NCBI RefSeq assembly: GCF_000308635.1
Contig: NZ_BAGD01000039.1
Location: 31,783-95,782 of the forward strand
Length of the DNA stretch: 64,000 nucleotides
Source: Nocardia otitidiscaviarum NBRC 14405
GTDB taxonomy: Bacteria; Actinomycetota; Actinomycetes; Mycobacteriales; Mycobacteriaceae
Direction of reading: 5' to 3'
The notes under the pieces were generated by a model, which did no database searches, was not told where the DNA came from, and worked only from the letters and a program-made list of their open reading frames with translations. Positions 8,381-16,410 of the stretch are shown here, piece by piece; the first letter of the stretch is position 1, and the number at the start of each line of letters is the position of its first letter. The translations under genes and the position numbers were made by a program.

Positions 8381-9037
8381 GTGACCGTATTCGTACTGGC
8401 CTCCGCGTCCCCGGCCCGGCGCGGCGTACTGCGCAACGCGGGTATCGAACCCGTGGTCCGGGTGTCGAATGTCGACGAGGACGCGGTCGCCGCCGCACTG
8501 CCCGCCAGCGCCACCCCGGAACGGGTGGTCGTGGAACTGGCGCGAGCCAAGGCACGCGCCGTCGCCGCCACCCTCGATCCCGTCGACTTCGCCGATTCCG
8601 TTGTGGTGGGCTGCGATTCGATGCTGCTGATCGACGGCGAGCTACAGGGCAAGCCGTTGACCGTCGAGGTGGCGCGGGCGCGCTGGGCCGAAATGGCCGG
8701 GCGCGCCGCGGATCTGCTCACCGGACACTGCGTACTGCGCCTGCGCGACGGGGAGATCGTCGCCGAAGCCGCCGATTGCAGCGGCACCACAGTGCATTTC
8801 GCCAAACCCGAACCCGAGGCGCTGGAGGCGTACCTGGCGTCGGGGGAGCCGTTGCAGGTGGCCGGGGCGTTCACGCTGGACGGCCGGGGCGGCTGGTTCG
8901 TGGAGCGGATCGAGGGCGATCCGTCCAGCGTCATCGGAATCGGGCTACCGCTGGTTCGTCGACTGCTTGCCGAGGTGGGGGTCGGAATTGCGGAGCTGTG
9001 GGTCGGCGCCGCGGAGCTGGGGATCGACACTGCGTAA
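8381..9037 (+). CDS. maf: Maf-family nucleotide pyrophosphatase
   Basis: This 218-residue protein has the Maf signature at the N-terminus (LASASPARRGVL), the conserved SNVDED segment and VVGCDSML with the metal-binding Asp. Maf proteins hydrolyse dTTP/UTP or modified nucleotides to monophosphates and influence septum formation. The GTG start is preceded by AATACT with a 7-base gap, suggesting leaderless expression. The last 31 codons overlap, tail to tail, the end of the regulator gene at 8945, within a set of 21-bp tandem repeats that give both proteins a repetitive C-terminus. Confidence 0.92.
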   Translation: MTVFVLASASPARRGVLRNAGIEPVVRVSNVDEDAVAAALPASATPERVVVELARAKARAVAATLDPVDFADSVVVGCDSMLLIDGELQGKPLTVEVARARWAEMAGRAADLLTGHCVLRLRDGEIVAEAADCSGTTVHFAKPEPEALEAYLASGEPLQVAGAFTLDGRGGWFVERIEGDPSSVIGIGLPLVRRLLAEVGVGIAELWVGAAELGIDTA

Positions 9038-9778
9038 CTGTGGCGCCACCCGGCTGGTGGCCGGGGCCAGGCGCGGTTCCACCTCGTCGGCCTCGGTCGG
9101 CGGCTCCTCCGCGGCGGTGGCCGGGACCGGTTCGCCCGCAGGGGGTTTCAGCAGCTCCAGGCGTGCCACGCAAAGTTCCGGCTCCACGAACGGATGCAGC
9201 CGCACCTGCACGTGATCGCGGGCGCCGTTGCGGTCCAGCACTTCACGCATGAGACCCAGGTGCACGCCGCACACCACCTCCGAATGCGTGCGCGCGAGTT
9301 CGCGCAGCGGGCAGGCGGTGAGTCGGACCAGGGCCTGTTCGTCGGTCTCGCTGGCCGGATCGCGTTCCGGTGCGAAACCGAGTTCGGAGGCCAGGGTGAT
9401 GGTCAGGTCCTTGGCGTCGTCCAGCGTTTCGACGGGCTGGTCGACCGATTCCATCTTCGCGCCCCACACCCGGCCCGCCGCCACGGCGGCATCGGAGCGT
9501 CGCCGCGGGTCGGTGCCCAGCTGGTCGGCCAGCACCTGCGCGAGCTCCTGATAACCCACTGATCGCTGTACGGCGGTATAGCCGATGCGCGGGCGTCCGC
9601 GACCGCGCGGCGGCTGCTGGAATTGGCGTACGAGCGATTCGCGGGTGAGCACGTCCAAATGGAAACGAACCGTAGTCACATGCTGGCCGGTGACCCGGGC
9701 GAGTTCCTGTGCGTCGAGAGGCTCGCTGGCGCCACGTAGGATCGCGAGCAGACGCCGTCGTGGCCAAGAATCGGACAT
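8945..9778 (-). CDS. Winged-helix regulator with Cys-rich C-terminal domain
   Basis: This 277-residue protein starts with an ArsR/SufR-like winged helix (RRRLLAILRGA, then ARVTGQHVTTVRFHLDVL, and RGRPRIGY as the wing). Its C-terminal domain has three cysteines spaced C-x13-C-x32-C (ACPLRELARTHSEVVC, then PELC). That arrangement recalls iron-sulfur regulators of the SufR type, but Fe-S binding is only inferred. The last 28 residues are heptad repeats of the form DPQLRxx. The ATG at 9778 follows a GGAGG-rich site, with TAAAGT as a possible -10. It is divergent from sseA and overlaps maf by 93 bp, and may regulate sulfur genes such as sseA. Confidence 0.75.
   Translation of the reverse strand: MSDSWPRRRLLAILRGASEPLDAQELARVTGQHVTTVRFHLDVLTRESLVRQFQQPPRGRGRPRIGYTAVQRSVGYQELAQVLADQLGTDPRRRSDAAVAAGRVWGAKMESVDQPVETLDDAKDLTITLASELGFAPERDPASETDEQALVRLTACPLRELARTHSEVVCGVHLGLMREVLDRNGARDHVQVRLHPFVEPELCVARLELLKPPAGEPVPATAAEEPPTEADEVEPRLAPATSRVAPQLRSVDPQLRGADPQLRNSDPHLGKQSTNQR
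8960..9043. repeat. 21-bp tandem repeats in a double-coding overlap
   Basis: Three clear 21-bp units (8981-9001, 9002-9022, 9023-9043), preceded by a weaker fourth, share the core GCGGAGCTG. On the plus strand they encode the VGIAELW/VGAAELG end of Maf up to its stop. On the minus strand they encode the DPQLRxx heptads of the regulator. The unit is a multiple of three, so expansion keeps both frames. Confidence 0.7.
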
Positions 9779-9944
9779 AGCTCACCCCTCCTCCCGGGAG
9801 ACTTTATCGGATGAAGCTGCGCTTTATTCGTTCAATCATCTGATTCGTGATCTGAAACGAGTTTCGTTACCGCCACCCGCTTACGATCGGTGCAGAGATC
9901 TTCAACCGTCACAACCTACCCACCGAGCGTGAAGGACCGACACC
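9779..9944 (+). promoter_or_regulatory. Divergent control region with sseA promoter
   Basis: This relatively AT-rich gap holds TACGAT (9882-9887) as a likely sseA -10, an inverted repeat GAAAC-GA-GTTTC (9854-9865), and GAAGGA (9931-9936) as the sseA ribosome-binding site. CTCCCGGGAG (9791-9800) overlaps the translation-start region of the regulator. The GAAAC repeat is a plausible site for the adjacent regulator; this is inference. Confidence 0.4.
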
Positions 9945-10841
9945 TTGCCCGTCGCCCCGGACCCGAATCCCTCGTTCGGCACCTACGCATATCCTCACCG
10001 ACTAGTAACCACAGAATGGCTGTCGGCAAACATCGGCGCGCCGGGACTCAAGATCATCGAGACCAATGAGGACATTCTCCTCTACGACATCGGTCACGTC
10101 CCCGGAGCCATCAAGATCGATTGGCGAACCGAGCTCATCGACCCGCTCACCCGCGATGTCGTGAACGCGGAACGGTTCGCCGAACTCATGCGCATCAAGG
10201 GCATCGAACGCGACGACACCGTGGTCGTCTACGGGGACAAGGGCAACGGCACCGCCGCGGCCACGGTCTGGACCATGCACCTGTACGGGCATCAGGATGT
10301 GCGACTGCTCGACGGCGGCCGCGACGCATGGATCTCCGAGGCTCGCGACACCACCTTCGAGGTGCCCTTCGCCGGAGCGGGCGACTACCCGAAGGTGGAC
10401 CGGGACGACCGCACGGCGCGGGCGTTCCGCGAGGACGTGGTGGACGGCCTCGGCGGATCGCTGGTGGATGTGCGGCCGCTGGCGGAGTACACGGGCGAAC
10501 ACACCCTGCTCACCGATCACGAACTGGAACGCGCACTGCGCGGCGGCCACATCCCCACGGCGGTGAACATTCCGTGGATGACCGCCGTCGGCCCCGATTC
10601 GCGCTTCCGGCCGCGCGCCGAACTCGACGTCGTCTACGGTGCGGTCGGCGCGGCGCCGATCGTCTACGGTCGGGTGGGCGAGCGGTCCGCGCACACCTGG
10701 TTCGTGCTCACCTTCCTGCTCGGTATCGAGGGGGTGCGTAACTATGACGGCTCCTGGACCGAATGGGGTAATGCGGTCGGAATGCCGATCGTCATGGGAG
10801 CCGAGCCGGGTACCGCACCCGAGATCGCCGCGCGCAGGTAG
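9945..10841 (+). CDS. sseA: SseA-type tandem rhodanese lacking the catalytic cysteine
   Basis: This 298-residue protein has two rhodanese domains (about residues 18-140 and 165-290) like thiosulfate sulfurtransferase SseA, which moves sulfane sulfur from thiosulfate through a Cys persulfide. In the second domain the active loop, normally CRVGxRSxH, reads YGRVGERSAHTW; the codon is GGT (Gly) where the family has Cys. The rest of the loop and the structural core are intact. The TTG start is supported by GAAGGA 8 bases upstream. The position before accA3 matches mycobacteria. It is probably inactive as a sulfurtransferase and may have a binding role. Confidence 0.88.
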   Translation: MPVAPDPNPSFGTYAYPHRLVTTEWLSANIGAPGLKIIETNEDILLYDIGHVPGAIKIDWRTELIDPLTRDVVNAERFAELMRIKGIERDDTVVVYGDKGNGTAAATVWTMHLYGHQDVRLLDGGRDAWISEARDTTFEVPFAGAGDYPKVDRDDRTARAFREDVVDGLGGSLVDVRPLAEYTGEHTLLTDHELERALRGGHIPTAVNIPWMTAVGPDSRFRPRAELDVVYGAVGAAPIVYGRVGERSAHTWFVLTFLLGIEGVRNYDGSWTEWGNAVGMPIVMGAEPGTAPEIAARR

Positions 10842-10921
10842 CGCCCACGGGCGTTGTAGAGTGTCGCATCGGTCACTCTTCGGGCCTACTCCTCGGTAGC
10901 CCTATCCCGACTCGGTGGTTG

Positions 10922-10940
10922 TTGGCAGACTGCCTACACT
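10922..10940 (+). promoter_or_regulatory. accA3 -10 element with overlapping short palindrome
   Basis: TACACT (10935-10940) is the same -10 as accD5 and is immediately preceded by GGCAG-A-CTGCC (10924-10934). The start codon is 36 bp downstream with AGGAGG at 10967, so this transcript has a leader, unlike accD5. A matching -35 is not obvious. Confidence 0.4.
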
Positions 10941-10976
10941 GCCCAAGACGAAAGCTTTGAGAGCACAGGAGGCTCA

Positions 10977-12776
10977 GTGCCCAACCATGCCAACGCGCAG
11001 ATCACCAAGGTCCTCGTAGCCAATCGAGGCGAGATCGCCGTGCGCGTGATCCGGGCTGCCAAGGACGCCGGGATCGCCAGCGTCGCCGTCTACGCCGAAC
11101 CGGACGCCGACGCGCCGTTCGTGCAGCTCGCCGACGAGGCGTTCGCCCTGGGTGGTCAGACCTCGGCCGAGTCGTACCTGGTGTTCGACAAGATCCTCGA
11201 TGCCGCCGCCAAGTCCGGCGCCGACGCGATCCACCCCGGCTACGGCTTCCTGTCGGAGAACGCCGATTTCGCGCAGGCCGTGCTCGACGCGGGCCTCATC
11301 TGGATCGGACCCTCCCCGCAGTCCATTCGCGATCTGGGCGACAAGGTCACCGCGCGCCACATCGCCGAGCGCGCGCAGGCCCCCATGGCCGCGGGCACCA
11401 AGGACCCCGTCAAGGACGCGCAGGAAGTCGTCGCGTTCGCCGAGCAGTACGGCGTTCCGGTGGCCATCAAGGCCGCCTTCGGTGGTGGCGGTCGCGGCAT
11501 GAAGGTCGCGCACACCATCGAGGAGATCCCGGAGCTGTTCGACTCCGCCGTGCGCGAGGCCACCGCCGCCTTCGGTCGCGGCGAATGCTTCGTGGAGCAG
11601 TACCTGGACAAGGCCCGCCACGTCGAGGCCCAGGTCATCGCCGACAAGCACGGCAATGTGGTGGTCGCCGGCACCCGTGACTGCTCGCTGCAGCGCCGCT
11701 TCCAGAAGCTGGTCGAGGAGGCCCCCGCCCCGTTCCTCTCCGACGAGGTGCGCGCCAAGATCCACGAATCCGCCAAGCGGATCTGCCGCGAGGCGGGATA
11801 CTACGGCGCCGGCACCGTGGAGTACCTGGTGCAGGGCGAGACCGTGTCCTTCCTCGAGGTGAACACCCGCCTCCAAGTCGAGCACCCGGTCACCGAGGAG
11901 ACCGCCGGCATCGACCTGGTGCGCCAGCAGTTCCGCATCGCCGAGGGCCACGAACTGAGCATCACCGAGGATCCGACGCCGCGCGGGCACTCCTTCGAAT
12001 TCCGCATCAACGGTGAGGACGCGGGCCGCAACTTCCTGCCCGCCCCCGGCCCGGTCACCGTGTACAAGGAGCCGACCGGCCCCGGCGTGCGCGTGGATTC
12101 CGGCGTGGTCGAGGGCAGCGTCATCGGCGGCCAGTTCGACTCCATGCTCGCCAAGCTCATCGTCACCGGCGAGAACCGCGAGCAGGCGTTGCAGCGCGCC
12201 CGCCGCGCCCTGGCCGAGTACCAGGTCGAGGGCCTGGCCACCGTCATCCCCTTCCACCGCCACATCGTGGAGAACCCGGCCTTCATCGGCGACGGCACCA
12301 AGTTCGACGTCTACACCAAGTGGATCGAGAACGAGTGGGACAACCCCATCGAGCCCTACACCGGCGGCCAGCCCATCGAGGCGGACGACGATGAGCCCCG
12401 TCAGAAGGTGGTCGTCGAGGTCGGCGGCCGTCGCCTGGAGGTGTCGCTGCCCGGACAGTTCACCGTCGGCGCGGGTGCGACCGGTGGCGGCAACGGCGCG
12501 GGTGTCATCCGCAAGAAGCCGAAGCCGCGCAAGCGTGGCGGGGCCGGTGGCGGCGCCGCCTCCGGTGATGCCGTGACCGCGCCCATGCAGGGCACCGTGG
12601 TCAAGGTCGCCGTCGAGGAGGGGCAGTCGGTCGAGGCCGGTGACCTGGTGGTGGTGCTCGAGGCCATGAAGATGGAGAACCCGGTGACCGCACACAAGGC
12701 CGGTGTCATCACCGGACTGACGGTGGAGGCCGGTGCGGCCATCACCCAGGGCACCGTGCTCGCCGAGATCAAGTGA
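10977..12776 (+). CDS. accA3: Acyl-CoA carboxylase alpha subunit (biotin carboxylase + BCCP)
   Basis: This 599-residue protein carries an N-terminal biotin carboxylase (residues ~8-455) with the ATP-grasp glycine loop FGGGGRGMK and the [17 protein letters not shown] signature. A basic Gly-rich linker leads to a C-terminal biotinyl domain with Lys-565 in EAMKMEN. It carboxylates its own biotin with ATP and bicarbonate and serves AccD5 and other AccD subunits. BirA at 14689 should biotinylate Lys-565. The GTG at 10977 has AGGAGG 4 bases before it. Length and context match mycobacterial AccA3. Confidence 0.96.
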   Translation: MPNHANAQITKVLVANRGEIAVRVIRAAKDAGIASVAVYAEPDADAPFVQLADEAFALGGQTSAESYLVFDKILDAAAKSGADAIHPGYGFLSENADFAQAVLDAGLIWIGPSPQSIRDLGDKVTARHIAERAQAPMAAGTKDPVKDAQEVVAFAEQYGVPVAIKAAFGGGGRGMKVAHTIEEIPELFDSAVREATAAFGRGECFVEQYLDKARHVEAQVIADKHGNVVVAGTRDCSLQRRFQKLVEEAPAPFLSDEVRAKIHESAKRICREAGYYGAGTVEYLVQGETVSFLEVNTRLQVEHPVTEETAGIDLVRQQFRIAEGHELSITEDPTPRGHSFEFRINGEDAGRNFLPAPGPVTVYKEPTGPGVRVDSGVVEGSVIGGQFDSMLAKLIVTGENREQALQRARRALAEYQVEGLATVIPFHRHIVENPAFIGDGTKFDVYTKWIENEWDNPIEPYTGGQPIEADDDEPRQKVVVEVGGRRLEVSLPGQFTVGAGATGGGNGAGVIRKKPKPRKRGGAGGGAASGDAVTAPMQGTVVKVAVEEGQSVEAGDLVVVLEAMKMENPVTAHKAGVITGLTVEAGAAITQGTVLAEIK

Positions 12777-12811
12777 GTTCGCGCCGGATTCCGTAGTCCG
12801 GCAATGCTTCT

Positions 12812-12846
12812 CGAACGGGCCGCGCCAGCTGTGCGCGGCCCGTTCG
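12812..12846 (+). terminator. Terminator after accA3
   Basis: A perfect 14-bp stem (CGAACGGGCCGCGC and its complement) closes a 7-base loop, 35 bp after the accA3 stop. There is no T-tract. Confidence 0.75.
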
Positions 12847-12855
12847 CGCTGGCGC

Positions 12856-12861
12856 TAAGGT
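12856..12861 (+). promoter_or_regulatory. -10 element of the DUF1707 gene, leaderless
   Basis: TAAGGT ends 6 bases before the ATG at 12868, just after the accA3 terminator. Confidence 0.5.
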
Positions 12862-12867
12862 CGGTGT

Positions 12868-13248
12868 ATGGCTGAACCACCCGACATTCGCATCGGCACC
12901 GCCGAACGCGAGGACGCCATGCGGCGGCTGTCGGATCACTTCGCCGCCGGGCGGTTGAGCGTGGCCGAATTCGACGAGCGCAGTGCGATCGTGGCGGCGG
13001 CGGTGACGCGGGGCGATCTCGAGCAGGTGTTCACGGATCTGCCCGCGCCGGTGTCGCTGGAGAAGCCGAAACCGGCCGCGCGCGGATTCCGTCTACCCGC
13101 CGGAGTGCCCGAACGGGTGATGCCGGTGGTCACCATTCTCGCGCTGATCCTGTTTCTGGTGACCCACCAGTGGTGGTTCTTCCTCGCCATTCCGCTGGTG
13201 GGCGCGCTGCTGTTCGGGGACCGCCGCGGGCACGGCCGCTGGCACTGA
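12868..13248 (+). CDS. DUF1707 domain membrane protein
   Basis: This 126-residue protein has an N-terminal DUF1707 (SHOCT-like) domain at about residues 7-58 (RIGTAEREDAMRRLSDHFAA, then LSVAEFDER and DLEQVFTDLP). Two closely spaced hydrophobic segments follow at about 88-118, probably a membrane hairpin. The function of DUF1707 is unknown, although it is often fused to membrane or cell-wall proteins in actinobacteria. Its own leaderless promoter and the upstream terminator make it the first gene of a new unit. Confidence 0.85.
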   Translation: MAEPPDIRIGTAEREDAMRRLSDHFAAGRLSVAEFDERSAIVAAAVTRGDLEQVFTDLPAPVSLEKPKPAARGFRLPAGVPERVMPVVTILALILFLVTHQWWFFLAIPLVGALLFGDRRGHGRWH

Positions 13249-13263
13249 CGACGGAAGGGCTGT

Positions 13264-13620
13264 ATGGAACCCATCGAGATCAACGCGGGCGGATGGTATC
13301 TGCGCGCCCTGCGCGCCGATGAGCGCATCGACGACCGGCCCGCGCTGGCCGATGGCGGCATCACCGATCCCGACTATGTGGTGCGGCGGGCGCTGGAATG
13401 GGATGACGAGACGCACTTCTCCTGGGCGGTGTGCGTGCCCACCACCGCCGAGATGGTCGCGGAGATCGGCGCGACGCCCGAGGGCGACGGCACCGCCGTC
13501 ATCTCCGGCTGGGCCCGCGACGGCTACGACACCGCTCTCGCCGACGGCCGCACGGCGGTGCGGCGTTTCGTCCAGGGCGCGCTGGGCCTCGAACCACGCG
13601 ACATCCCCGTCGACCGCTGA
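13264..13620 (+). CDS. Conserved hypothetical protein
   Basis: This 118-residue soluble protein starts at ATG 13264 with an AAGGGC-like site just upstream, 15 bp after the DUF1707 gene. Its middle part (LRALRADERIDDRPAL, SWAVCVPTTAEMVAEIG) faintly resembles part of a GNAT acetyltransferase, but no acetyl-CoA loop is present. There are no membrane segments. No function is assigned. Confidence 0.6.
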   Translation: MEPIEINAGGWYLRALRADERIDDRPALADGGITDPDYVVRRALEWDDETHFSWAVCVPTTAEMVAEIGATPEGDGTAVISGWARDGYDTALADGRTAVRRFVQGALGLEPRDIPVDR

Positions 13621-13769
13621 CCCGTCCGGTCCGGATATTTCCTGAACGTCGAAAAACTCTGCTTTACCTGCGGATTCGCTCGGCTGAGCGGAAATAATCG
13701 CTCGTGCCCACACAGGTCGCGGTGGGACTCTCGGGGCACCACCCGATACCGAGCCGAGCGGAGACGCAC

Positions 13770-14201
13770 ATGTGGGCCTGGAGCGAACACCACGCCGAAT
13801 ACGCGGCCGCGGCGAGCTGGACAACCTGGCGGACCCGCACGCCGAAACCGACCGTCACCGAACCACAACCCTGGACCGAACCGCAGCGGACCGAACCCGC
13901 CCGCACCGAAGCCCCCGGTGCTCGCCAGGCGGGCGAGCCCGGCGGCCGCGGGGCGGTCGGCTCTGCGGCCGATGATGTCGAGCCGGGTGCCGATGTGCGC
14001 TCGGCTACCGCCGCGCGCGCGAACGCCGGTCGATCCCCGCGCACCGTATCCAAGGCGGCCTCCGCGTGCGCGACCCGAACTGCGGGAGATGCGGCTGACC
14101 GGGGTGGTCAACTCTGGAGTGCCAGGTGCAGCAGCGGGTACGGGCGACCCTCTCCGTCCGTCTCGCTGCGGCCCGTGACGACGAACCCCTTGCGGACATA
14201 G
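13770..14201 (+). CDS. Doubtful small Trp/Pro/Thr-rich ORF
   Basis: The 487-bp stretch 13621-14107 has no convincing gene. The best candidate is an ATG at 13770 with a GCGGAG site upstream, giving up to 143 codons. The first ~80 codons mostly end in G or C and encode a low-complexity protein (MWAWSEHHAEYAAA, then WTEPQRTEPARTEAP). The 3' part runs antisense into the GNAT gene, so the true end is unclear and a frameshift is possible. No similarity is recognised. Confidence 0.25.
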   Translation: MWAWSEHHAEYAAAASWTTWRTRTPKPTVTEPQPWTEPQRTEPARTEAPGARQAGEPGGRGAVGSAADDVEPGADVRSATAARANAGRSPRTVSKAASACATRTAGDAADRGGQLWSARCSSGYGRPSPSVSLRPVTTNPLRT

Positions 14202-14563
14202 AAGCCGACGGCCCGATCGTTCTGTTCGTTGACGTCCACGGTGCGGACGCCGTGCTCGGCGATCGTGTGATCGAGCAGGGCACCGCCGACCCCCTGCCCG
14301 CGCGCCTCGGCGTCCACGAACAGCATCACCAGATCACCCGCCGCCGTTCCGGCGAATCCCACGACGCGGCCGTCGAACTCGGCGACGGTCAACCGGACCT
14401 GAGGGAAGTACCCGCCCGCCAGCTGCCCCTCGATCTCGTCGCGGTCCGGGTCGGCGAGGAAATGATGCGTGGCATCGACCGCGCTACGCCAGATCTCGAC
14501 GAGCCTCGGGTATTCGACGGGTCCCACGCTCGCACGCAATCGAATCACCGTCGGATTCTGCAC
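14108..14563 (-). CDS. GNAT-family N-acetyltransferase
   Basis: This 151-residue protein starts with GTG at 14563. It has GNAT motif A with the acetyl-CoA pyrophosphate loop in ARGQGVGGALLD (about residues 87-98), preceded by the LVMLFVD strand, and ends with an NDRAVGFYVRKGF motif. It resembles YjaB-like small acetyltransferases that act on amines or peptides. The substrate is unknown. Confidence 0.88.
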   Translation of the reverse strand: MQNPTVIRLRASVGPVEYPRLVEIWRSAVDATHHFLADPDRDEIEGQLAGGYFPQVRLTVAEFDGRVVGFAGTAAGDLVMLFVDAEARGQGVGGALLDHTIAEHGVRTVDVNEQNDRAVGFYVRKGFVVTGRSETDGEGRPYPLLHLALQS

Positions 14564-14675
14564 GGCCGGACGTATTCGACGCCACTGATATCCGGGTACG
14601 GGTAGCGCGGTGCGGCGATGTCGGGAAGGGGCTCGCGCGGCGTGCGGCCGGACCGGGCGGCGGGGGGTGGGGGAG

Positions 14676-14681
14676 TAGCGT
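14676..14681 (+). promoter_or_regulatory. birA -10 element, leaderless
   Basis: TAGCGT ends 7 bases before the ATG at 14689. This favours that ATG over the upstream GTG at 14680, which overlaps the hexamer. Confidence 0.5.
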
Positions 14682-14688
14682 GCCGGGC

Positions 14689-15486
14689 ATGGAACGGGCG
14701 CCTTTGGATATGGAGCGGCTGCGGCGGGAGATCGCCGGGGCGGCGGAGTTGGGGTTCTTCACCGGGATCGAGGTGGTGGAGTCGACCGGGTCGACCAATG
14801 CGGATCTGGTCGCGCGGGCGGCGGATCCGGGGGTGGATCGGGTGGTGTTGCTCGCCGAGGCGCAGGAGCGGGGGCGGGGGCGGCACGAGCGGGCGTGGGA
14901 GAGTCCGGCGCGGGCGCAGATCGCCATGTCGATCCTGGTGCGGCTGCCGGGGATCGATCCGGAGGTGCTCGGGTGGCTGCCGCTGCTGACGGGGGTGGCG
15001 GTGGTGGACGCCGTGCGTGCGGTCGCGGGCGTCGACGCCGCGTTGAAGTGGCCGAACGATGTGCTGGTCGACGGGCGCAAGCTGTCCGGCATTCTGGCCG
15101 AGGTCGCGGCCAGCGCACCCGATCCCGCCGTGGTGATGGGGATCGGTCTGAACGTGAGCCTCACCGAGGCCGAACTCCCGGTCCCGCATGCCACCTCGCT
15201 CGCCCTGCTGGGCGCCGCCGAAACCGACCGCACCGATCTGGCCCTGGCCATCCTCCGCGAATTCGCCCGCCGCCTCACCACCTGGCGCGCCGCGAACTGG
15301 TCGGTCACCGACCTCGCCGCCGCCTATCGCGAACGCTGCGCCACCCTGGGCGCCGAGGTCCGCGCCGAACTCCCCAACGGCCAGGCACTCACCGGCATCG
15401 CCACCGACATCGACGACCACGGCCGCCTGCGCATCGGCGACCACGCAGTCACCGCGGGCGACGTCACCCACCTGCGCCCGGCCTGA
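14689..15486 (+). CDS. birA: Biotin--[acetyl-CoA-carboxylase] ligase
   Basis: This 265-residue ligase activates biotin with ATP and attaches it to the BCCP lysine of AccA3. It has the STGSTNADL segment near the N-terminus, the biotinyl-AMP loop in ERGRGRHERAW, the KWPNDVLVDGRKLSGILAE core, and a small C-terminal SH3-like domain. It lacks the N-terminal HTH of the repressor-type BirA, so it should not act as a transcription factor. The window thus holds both enzyme and substrate of the biotinylation step. Its 3' end overlaps the convergent kinase gene by 23 bp. Confidence 0.93.
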   Translation: MERAPLDMERLRREIAGAAELGFFTGIEVVESTGSTNADLVARAADPGVDRVVLLAEAQERGRGRHERAWESPARAQIAMSILVRLPGIDPEVLGWLPLLTGVAVVDAVRAVAGVDAALKWPNDVLVDGRKLSGILAEVAASAPDPAVVMGIGLNVSLTEAELPVPHATSLALLGAAETDRTDLALAILREFARRLTTWRAANWSVTDLAAAYRERCATLGAEVRAELPNGQALTGIATDIDDHGRLRIGDHAVTAGDVTHLRPA

Positions 15487-16336
15487 GCAACCTCCTGACC
15501 CGTCCGATCAGAGTCGGGGGGCCGGGGGTTGCGAGCGCGGCGTGGGCGGCGGCCGCGAATTCTCCTGCGCTGGAATGGCGGTCGGCTGGGTCGCGGGCCA
15601 TGCCGCGGGCGATGACGGCGTCCAGTGCTCCCGGTAGCTCCGGGCGGACCACCGAGGCGCGGGGGCGGTCGGCATTGACGTGGGCGTACATGAGGCGGGC
15701 CGGGTTGCGGTCTCGGAAAGGTCGTTCGCCCGTGAGGCATTCGTAGAGCACGCAGGCCAGCGAGTAGATGTCGGAGCGTGCGGAGGCGGTGCCGGTGAAC
15801 CGTTCCGGGGCCATGTAGGCGGGGGTGCCGACCACCATGCCGGAGAGCGTCACCGGGGTCTGCCCGTCCTGCTGGGCGGTGCCGAAGTCGATGAGGTAGG
15901 CGATGTCGTCGAGCGCCACCATGATGTTGGCGGGCTTGACATCCCGGTGGATCACCCCGGCCGCGTGCGCCTCGTCGAGTGCCGTCGCCACCTGCGCGAC
16001 GAGTGTCACGGCCGCCGCGGGCGGGCGCGGCCCCTCCCATTCCAGCAGCGCCTCGAGATCGACCCCGTCGATGAAGCCGGTCTCGATGAACAGCCGTCCC
16101 TCCAGCTCCCCGAAGGTGTGCAGCAGCGCCACGTGCGGCCCGCGCAGGCGGGCCGCGGCGCGGGCTTCACGTTCGAAGCGCCGCCGATAGGAGGGGTCGG
16201 CGGCGAGAGCCGGGGCCAGCACCTTCAGTGCCACGGTGCGGTCGGTCAGGGTGTCGTGCGCACGCCAGACCTGCCCCGATCCACCACTGCCCAGCAGTTC
16301 GTCGAGGCGGTACCGACCCAGCTGACCGTCCCCCAC
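15464..16336 (-). CDS. Soluble Ser/Thr protein kinase
   Basis: This 290-residue protein is almost entirely a Hanks-type kinase domain. It has a Gly-rich loop GSGGSGQVW, ATP-binding Lys-38 (VALKV), the catalytic loop HRDVKPANIM, DFG and APE (YMAPERF). It ends about 25 residues after the domain and has no transmembrane segment or sensor domain, unlike PknA/B-type kinases. GTG at 16336 is chosen because AGAGGA is 6-7 bases upstream; a TTG at 16360 is the alternative. The target is unknown. Confidence 0.85.
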   Translation of the reverse strand: MGDGQLGRYRLDELLGSGGSGQVWRAHDTLTDRTVALKVLAPALAADPSYRRRFEREARAAARLRGPHVALLHTFGELEGRLFIETGFIDGVDLEALLEWEGPRPPAAAVTLVAQVATALDEAHAAGVIHRDVKPANIMVALDDIAYLIDFGTAQQDGQTPVTLSGMVVGTPAYMAPERFTGTASARSDIYSLACVLYECLTGERPFRDRNPARLMYAHVNADRPRASVVRPELPGALDAVIARGMARDPADRHSSAGEFAAAAHAALATPGPPTLIGRVRRLLRPGAGG

Positions 16337-16410
16337 GCCAGATCCTCTCGTACCGGACAAGTCTCACTGGGGGAACACCCTACGGCCTGGCTATAACGGC
16401 TGGAAAACGC

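Noticed and set aside
8960..9043. CRISPR-like array
   Set aside because: The 21-bp units are contiguous without spacers and lie within two coding frames.
13524..14111. A 195-residue minus-strand protein
   Set aside because: It is Arg/Gly-rich, overlaps the end of the 13264 gene in antisense, and matches no fold.
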